From JAJXZP01 sp035505775 (GTDB taxonomy: Bacteria > Spirochaetota > Spirochaetia > Treponematales > Rectinemataceae): DNA of 10,683 nucleotides. Numbering within the stretch: position 1 is the first letter of the stretch; each line of letters starts with the position of its first letter. The position numbers were made by a program, and so were the translations under genes. The DNA lies in contig DATJQN010000269.1 in NCBI GenBank assembly GCA_035505775.1, positions 1 to 10,683 of the forward strand, given 5' to 3'. The notes under the pieces were generated by a model. The model saw only the letters and a program-made list of their open reading frames with translations, had not been told where the DNA came from and did no database searches. Positions 6,577 to 10,683 of the stretch are shown piece after piece.

Positions 6577-9233
6577 TCCGCTTGAAGATGGGACTGCAGG
6601 ATGGCCAGCCTGTTGAGGGCCTCGCGGGGAGTCATGGAATCCACGTCGATGCTCCGCAATTCGGCGAGCACCAGCTCATCGGCGCTGAAAAGCGCAGCCT
6701 GCCGCCCTCCCCCGCCCGCTTCCCGTTCCACGGGCCGTCCGGCGGCTGCGGGCAGGTTCCGTTCCGCCCTCGCGAGCTCCGACTGGATCTCCGCGGCACG
6801 GCGCAACACCGCATCGGGTACGCCGGCCAGTCGGGCCACGTGAAGGCCGTAGGAGCCTTTTGCAGGGCCCGGCTCGATGTGCTTCAGAAAGACCACCTCG
6901 CCCTCTTCCTCGAGCACGGCCATCGAGAAGCTCCCGAGGCGCGGATGCTCGATGGCGGTGAGTTCGTGGTAGTGGGTCGCGAAGAGGCTGCGGCAACGGA
7001 TGCGGTCCAGGAGGCTCTCCGCAACCGCCCAGGCGATGGCCAGCCCGTCCAGGGTGCTCGTGCCCCGTCCCACCTCATCCATCACCACGAGACTCGCGGC
7101 GCTTGCGGTATTCAGTATGAAGGCCGTCTCGTGCATCTCCACGAGAAAGGTGCTCTCACCGCGGGCCAGGTTGTCCTGCGCCCCTACCCTGCAGAAGATC
7201 TTGTCGATGAGGCCGATCTCGGCATCCAGTGCGGGCACGAAGGATCCGGCGTGGGCCATCAGGGCGATGAGGGCGTTCTGCCGCAGGTAGGTGGATTTCC
7301 CGGCCATGTTGGGGCCGGTAATGAGGGCGAAGGCCGGGGCGGCCGCGCCGGCGATATCCGCGCCCCGTTCCGCGGACGAGTCAAGCTCGACCCCGTTGGG
7401 AACGAAGCTCCCCTCCCCCAAATGAGCTTCCACGACCGGATGCCGGCCCTCCACGATGCGCAGCACAGGAGGGTCGACGATCCTCGGCCTGGAGTAGCCG
7501 CGCGACGTGGCCGTCCAGGCGAAGGAGGCCAGGCAATCCTGGACCGCCGCGGAACGGCCAAGCAGCAGCATCGTGGGGACCTCCCGCCTGACTGCCGCTC
7601 GAAGCTCGAGGAAGAGCTCACGTTCCAGCTCGACGATGCGCTCGGTCGCGCCGTTGATCTCGCTTTCGAGCTCCGACAGTCGTGTGGTCGTGAAGCGCTC
7701 GCCGGTGAGGAGGGACTGGCGGCGGATGAAATGCGAAGGCACGGAATCCGCCTTGTTTTTTGCCACCTCGAGGTAGTAGCCGATGATCTTGTTGTAGCGC
7801 ACTTTCAATCCGCCGATACCGCTCGCGGCTCGCTCTTCTTCCACGTAGGCATCGAGAATCTCGCGCGAACGCTCCTTGAGCGCCTGCAAGCGGTCCAGTT
7901 CCTCGCTGTGTCCCGCCCGGATGAGCCCCCCTTCGCTGAGCAGGATGGACGGCTCGTCCCGGAGGGCAGTGGCGATGCGCTGGGATATGGCAGCGCAGGC
8001 TTCAGCCGCCGCGCCGTCCAAGGTCGGCACAAGCAGATCCGGCGCCCCTTCCGCAGCAAGAAGCTTCCGGGCCCTGAAGCATGCGTCTATGGATTCGCGC
8101 AGGGCGAGGAGATCGCGAGCATGGGCCTTGTCCATGGCCACGCGCGAGGCGAGCCGCTCGATGTCCCGGGTCTTCCCCAGCACATCGCGGAGCGAGGCAA
8201 GAAGTCGCTGATTCCGGTAGAGGAAGTCGACGGCGTCGAGCCGTTCTTCGATTCCCTTCCTGGAGTGCAAGGGCTGGAGCAGCCACTGTCTCATGAGCCG
8301 GGCGCCCGGAGCCGTTCGCGTCGAATCGAGGACGGAGAGGAGGCTGAAGGCCCGGCCGGAGTCCGCCAGATTCCGGACCAGCTCGAGGTTCTTCCTGCTT
8401 CCTTCGTCGATCCCGACGAACTCATCCGCCCTGTAGGGCAGGGGCGGGCCGAGGTGGGGAGTGGAGGCCTTCGCCGTCTCGTCCACGTAGCGAAGCAGGG
8501 TGCCTGCCGCCGCAAGCTCGGGCGCCGAGTCATCGAAGCCGAAGCCCTTCAGGGAGGCCAGGCCGAAACGTCGCTGCATGTCCAGCGAGGATCGCTCTGC
8601 ATCGAAGCTCCAGTCCGGGTAGCGGTTGACGACGCAGTCTTCTGCTTCAGCCACCGCCTGGCCGACGAGGGGTCGATCGAGGAGGGACTGTTGCACGAGC
8701 AGTTCACGGGGGCCGAGACGATAGAGCTCTGACCTGAGGAACTCGGCCGCGGGGGGCTCCGCATCGGCCGAATCGAGGCTGAACGGCCGCGAATGGGCCC
8801 GAAACTCGCCAGTCGACAGGTCCAGGTAGGCCACGCAGAGCCTCCCCTCGACATGGCAGACTGCCATGAGGTAGCTGTTGGCCGCCTGGTCGAGAAAATC
8901 CTCCTCGACCGTCGTGCCCGGCGTGACCACCTCGACGACATCCCGTTCCACGAGGCCCTTCCCCGGTCCCGCCTCCCCCAGCTGCTCGCAGACGGCCACC
9001 TTTTTGCCCAGCCTGAGCAGGCGGGCGATGTAGGGCTTGGCCGCATGATAGGGTATGCCGCACATGGGCTCGCCCTGGCGCTGGGTGAGGGTCAGGTCGA
9101 GGAGGGCCGAGACTTCGATGGCGTCATCGAAGAACATTTCGTAGAAATCGCCCAGCCGGAAGAAGAGAACGGCATCGCGGTACCGGGCCTTGATTCTCCG
9201 GTACTGATCCATCATTGCGGAGCGCTCGGCCAT
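6573..9233 (-). CDS. mutS: DNA mismatch repair protein MutS
   Basis: Recognises mismatches and small loops and recruits MutL in an ATP-dependent way. The 886 residues have a normal length. The mismatch-probing motif is F30-Y31-E32 in RLGDFYEMF. The Walker A loop GPNMAGKS is at 640-647 and Walker B is VVMDEVGRGTSTLDGLA with D719 and E720. FATHYHEL follows, and the C-terminal MTPREALNRLAILQSHL segment is typical. Translation appears to start at the ATG at 9231-9233, which has no clear ribosome site; a perfect TATAAT lies only 10 nt upstream. Two ATGs at codons 7 and 8 align with the MMQQY start region of E. coli MutS and are alternatives. The stop overlaps comF. Confidence 0.98.
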   Translation of the reverse strand: MAERSAMMDQYRRIKARYRDAVLFFRLGDFYEMFFDDAIEVSALLDLTLTQRQGEPMCGIPYHAAKPYIARLLRLGKKVAVCEQLGEAGPGKGLVERDVVEVVTPGTTVEEDFLDQAANSYLMAVCHVEGRLCVAYLDLSTGEFRAHSRPFSLDSADAEPPAAEFLRSELYRLGPRELLVQQSLLDRPLVGQAVAEAEDCVVNRYPDWSFDAERSSLDMQRRFGLASLKGFGFDDSAPELAAAGTLLRYVDETAKASTPHLGPPLPYRADEFVGIDEGSRKNLELVRNLADSGRAFSLLSVLDSTRTAPGARLMRQWLLQPLHSRKGIEERLDAVDFLYRNQRLLASLRDVLGKTRDIERLASRVAMDKAHARDLLALRESIDACFRARKLLAAEGAPDLLVPTLDGAAAEACAAISQRIATALRDEPSILLSEGGLIRAGHSEELDRLQALKERSREILDAYVEEERAASGIGGLKVRYNKIIGYYLEVAKNKADSVPSHFIRRQSLLTGERFTTTRLSELESEINGATERIVELERELFLELRAAVRREVPTMLLLGRSAAVQDCLASFAWTATSRGYSRPRIVDPPVLRIVEGRHPVVEAHLGEGSFVPNGVELDSSAERGADIAGAAAPAFALITGPNMAGKSTYLRQNALIALMAHAGSFVPALDAEIGLIDKIFCRVGAQDNLARGESTFLVEMHETAFILNTASAASLVVMDEVGRGTSTLDGLAIAWAVAESLLDRIRCRSLFATHYHELTAIEHPRLGSFSMAVLEEEGEVVFLKHIEPGPAKGSYGLHVARLAGVPDAVLRRAAEIQSELARAERNLPAAAGRPVEREAGGGGRQAALFSADELVLAELRSIDVDSMTPREALNRLAILQSHLQAE

Positions 9234-9242
9234 AGACGTTGC

Positions 9243-9271
9243 ATTATAGGCGTGGAAACGATAGGCTACAA
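9243..9271 (-). promoter_or_regulatory. Promoter of mutS-comF
   Basis: On the minus strand a consensus TATAAT (9243-9248) lies 17 bp after TTGTAG (9266-9271, a three-of-six match). The predicted transcription start, about 7 nt downstream near 9236, is only a few bases before the mutS ATG at 9233. The mRNA would then be nearly leaderless. The element lies inside the 65-nt divergent gap between mutS and the STAS gene. Confidence 0.55.
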
Positions 9272-9287
9272 GACGAAGCGTCGAGTC

Positions 9288-9294
9288 GAGGAGG
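9288..9294 (+). promoter_or_regulatory. Ribosome binding site deciding the STAS gene start
   Basis: GAGGAGG stands 4 nt before GTG at 9299. The same 4-nt spacing from an AGGAGG core is seen at skp. The longest frame would begin at TTG 9239, which overlaps the mutS -10 box and has no ribosome site. Confidence 0.7.
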
Positions 9295-9298
9295 CCTT

Positions 9299-9793
9299 GT
9301 GGAAGAGGCGGCTTACTTCAAGGAGGATGGCGAAACCATCTTCGTCCGGGCAGAAGGCCATGTGACCGCGGCAGTCTGCCCGGGCCTGAAAACGAGACTC
9401 TTCGCCCGCCTGGATGTCAGCCCGCGCATACGCGCGGTTTACTTCGACCTGCGCTCCTGCGAATACATGGATTCGACCTTCCTCGGCCTTATCGTCGGCG
9501 CGCAGAAGCGCTTCGAAGCCGCCGGCGGCGAGAAGATAGTCCTGCTCGGCGCCAACGAGGCCTGCCGGGGCCTGCTCAAGACCATCGGGGTGCTCGGCAT
9601 AATCCGCCTCTCCGACGAGCTTCCCGCCCTTCCCGCAGACATGGATCGTATCGAATCCGGCCAGCGAGCGAGCGCCCGACTGGTGCTCGAAGCCCACGAG
9701 GAGCTCACGGGGCTGTCCGAGGAAAACAAGAAGCGCTTCGCCGGGCTGACGACCATCCTGCGCCGGGCGGTCGACGGTAAGGATCCGGAGTGA
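9299..9793 (+). CDS. STAS-domain protein, anti-anti-sigma factor-like
   Basis: A 164-residue protein from the GTG start. Residues about 5-110 form a STAS domain like SpoIIAA/RsbV: strand EDGETIFVRAEGHVTA, strand RAVYFDLRSCEYM, then DSTFLGLIV with S59 (or T60) at the usual phosphorylation position after D58, then GEKIVLLGANEACRGLLKTIGV. A charged, probably helical tail (about 125-164, with HEELTGLSEENKKRF) follows and is not part of the core fold. Such proteins usually bind a serine-kinase anti-sigma factor or a signalling phosphatase. No partner kinase, phosphatase or sigma factor is visible here. It is the only plus-strand gene in the window, convergent with skp and divergent from mutS. No strong promoter of its own is visible in the 65-nt gap. 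Confidence 0.85.
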   Translation: MEEAAYFKEDGETIFVRAEGHVTAAVCPGLKTRLFARLDVSPRIRAVYFDLRSCEYMDSTFLGLIVGAQKRFEAAGGEKIVLLGANEACRGLLKTIGVLGIIRLSDELPALPADMDRIESGQRASARLVLEAHEELTGLSEENKKRFAGLTTILRRAVDGKDPE

Positions 9794-9796
9794 GCT

Positions 9797-9816
9797 GCGG
9801 GGCGGCTCCGCCCCGC
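9797..9816. terminator. GC-rich palindrome between convergent STAS gene and skp
   Basis: GCGGGGCGG (9797-9805) and CCGCCCCGC (9808-9816) are perfect inverted repeats with a 2-nt centre. They lie in the 37-nt gap between the two convergent stop codons. Position and stability fit a shared bidirectional terminator, but neither strand has a U-run, so this is inferred mainly from context. Confidence 0.45.
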
Positions 9817-9830
9817 TCAACAGCCTCGCA

Positions 9831-10373
9831 TCACTGCTTGGTGCCCATGAGCGCGGCGATCACCTTGTCGGTGATGTCTATCATGGGACTGTACCAAATG
9901 ACCGAATTCATGACCGAGTCTGAGCTTCGCATGTTGAGCACCATCGAGTAGCCGTCGCTCTCCGCGATCGCCTGGATCTGCTTGTAGACATCCTGGACAA
10001 AGGCGTTGGAAGCGGCGAGTTTCCTCGACTGGTCATCGAGCTCCGCCTGCTTCACCCGGACGTACTCCTTGAGGAACTCCGTCTTCTTGTACAGGTCGCT
10101 GTCGATCCTCAGCGAGGCCTGACTGTCTCCCGCCTGGTCCGCCTGCAGCTTCTGGGTCTGCAGTTGCCTGATCTCTGCGCTCATCCGGTCGATCTCGGTC
10201 TGGATCTGGGACTTTTTCTGCTCGAAGTCCTTGAAGGCGGTCGAATCCTTGGCGTAGGTCTCGATGACGCGATTCAGGTCCACGATGGCAATACGGGTTA
10301 TCTGCTGCCCGAAGCCGGCGGCCCCGAGGGCCGCCAGGACGAGAGTGAGCGTCAGGGCCTTGGTCAGGCGCAT
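9831..10373 (-). CDS. skp: OmpH/Skp family periplasmic chaperone
   Basis: Periplasmic holdase that carries unfolded outer-membrane proteins to the BAM complex. The 180 residues start with a clear signal peptide (basic MRLTK, hydrophobic ALTLTLVLAALGAAG, likely cleavage near residue 22). The mature start ITRIAIVDLNRVIETY is the family's typical first strand. A long charged heptad-like stretch (about 45-135, DFEQKKSQIQTEIDRMSAEI and onward) forms the coiled-coil arms. The tail VIWYSPMIDITDKVIAAL matches the conserved C-terminal end of the family. It begins 17 nt after the bamA stop, with AAGGAGG 4 nt before ATG. The bamA-skp pairing is common and supports the call. Confidence 0.92.
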   Translation of the reverse strand: MRLTKALTLTLVLAALGAAGFGQQITRIAIVDLNRVIETYAKDSTAFKDFEQKKSQIQTEIDRMSAEIRQLQTQKLQADQAGDSQASLRIDSDLYKKTEFLKEYVRVKQAELDDQSRKLAASNAFVQDVYKQIQAIAESDGYSMVLNMRSSDSVMNSVIWYSPMIDITDKVIAALMGTKQ

Positions 10374-10390
10374 CGTTCCTCCTTGCCGCC

Positions 10391-10683
10391 CTAGAACAGC
10401 GGCTGGGTAATGCTGATGACGAAGTCGAAGCCCGACGTCGTCTTCCAGGTGATCTGCGACCCGTCGAAGGTGAAACGTTTCGCGAAGTAGAATCTGAAGG
10501 GGAACTGCTGGATCGTGAAGCGGAAGCCGAAGCCCGTGGAGAAGGCCATGTCGTTCCAGTCCAGCGAGGAGAAGTTGGGCCTGCCGGTGTCCACGAAGGG
10601 CGTCGAAGCCGCCATGTTGACCATGCCCGATTGCTGCTGCAAGGCTCCCGCATCCACAAAGCCGTCAAGCCAGAGGAACTGCT
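10391..10683 (-). CDS. bamA: Outer membrane protein assembly factor BamA, C-terminal fragment (5' end outside window)
   Basis: Only the last 97 codons are present; the gene enters from the right edge. The visible part is the end of the transmembrane beta-barrel, with alternating aromatic and polar residues: FLWLDGFVDAGAL, MAFSTGFGFRFTI, PFRFYFAKRFTF and the closing strand FDFVISITQPLF. The terminal Phe is the standard beta-signal of BAM substrates. PFRFYFAKRF resembles the penultimate barrel strand of BamA proteins, which often reads P-L-x-F-x-Y-A-x-P. POTRA domains would lie outside the window. The directly following skp supports BamA over another Omp85 protein. Confidence 0.85.
   Translation of the reverse strand, partial: QFLWLDGFVDAGALQQQSGMVNMAASTPFVDTGRPNFSSLDWNDMAFSTGFGFRFTIQQFPFRFYFAKRFTFDGSQITWKTTSGFDFVISITQPLF

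Noticed and set aside
6582..8732. Plus-strand open frame of 716 codons antisense to mutS
   Set aside because: It lies wholly opposite a well-conserved mutS and has no recognisable domain; it is a shadow frame produced by GC-rich codon use.
9239..9298. Upstream extension of the STAS gene from TTG 9239
   Set aside because: It overlaps the mutS -10 element, lacks a ribosome site, and the added residues do not look like STAS sequence; GTG at 9299 has GAGGAGG.

Overview
The window is GC-rich, densely packed bacterial DNA that looks like core chromosome rather than a mobile region. Gene content points to a Gram-negative (diderm) bacterium, because BamA and Skp belong to outer-membrane biogenesis. 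The order bamA-skp-(STAS)-mutS recalls the Treponema tp0326-tp0327-tp0328 (bamA-ompH-mutS) neighbourhood. Together with a Lys/Val-rich IF-2 amino terminus, this makes a high-GC spirochaete my best guess. That assignment rests on remembered synteny and is moderate confidence only. No tRNA, rRNA, CRISPR array or insertion sequence is visible.

Layout, read along the minus strand from right to left: (1) 10683-9831, the 3' end of bamA followed by skp, an envelope-biogenesis pair. (2) 9299-9793 on the plus strand, a single STAS-domain (anti-anti-sigma-like) gene, convergent with skp across a GC-rich palindrome and divergent from mutS. (3) 9233-5854, mutS and comF, joined by a GTGA stop/start overlap, behind a TATAAT-type promoter that sits almost on the mutS start codon. 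(4) 5853-5729, the only regulatory-looking gap of any size: a sigma70-like promoter, then a short leader that can fold into two mutually exclusive hairpins, the second a textbook intrinsic terminator whose U-run abuts the rimP reading frame. (5) 5728-1, the translation/transcription operon rimP-nusA-infB-rbfA-truB, with gaps of 5 and 9 nt and overlaps of 20 and 4 nt, truB running off the left edge.

The last operon joins ribosome assembly (RimP, RbfA), transcription elongation/termination (NusA), initiation (IF-2) and tRNA modification (TruB). The most interesting observation is the apparent attenuator in front of it. NusA, the second gene product, is itself a factor that acts on hairpins in nascent RNA, so the leader is a natural candidate for feedback control. 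Two proteins also have unusual architecture: NusA carries a four-cysteine zinc-ribbon-like tail, and IF-2 has an expanded Gly/Tyr/Arg-rich tandem repeat in its disordered N-terminal part. I found no clearly new gene system; the novelty is in regulation and domain architecture.
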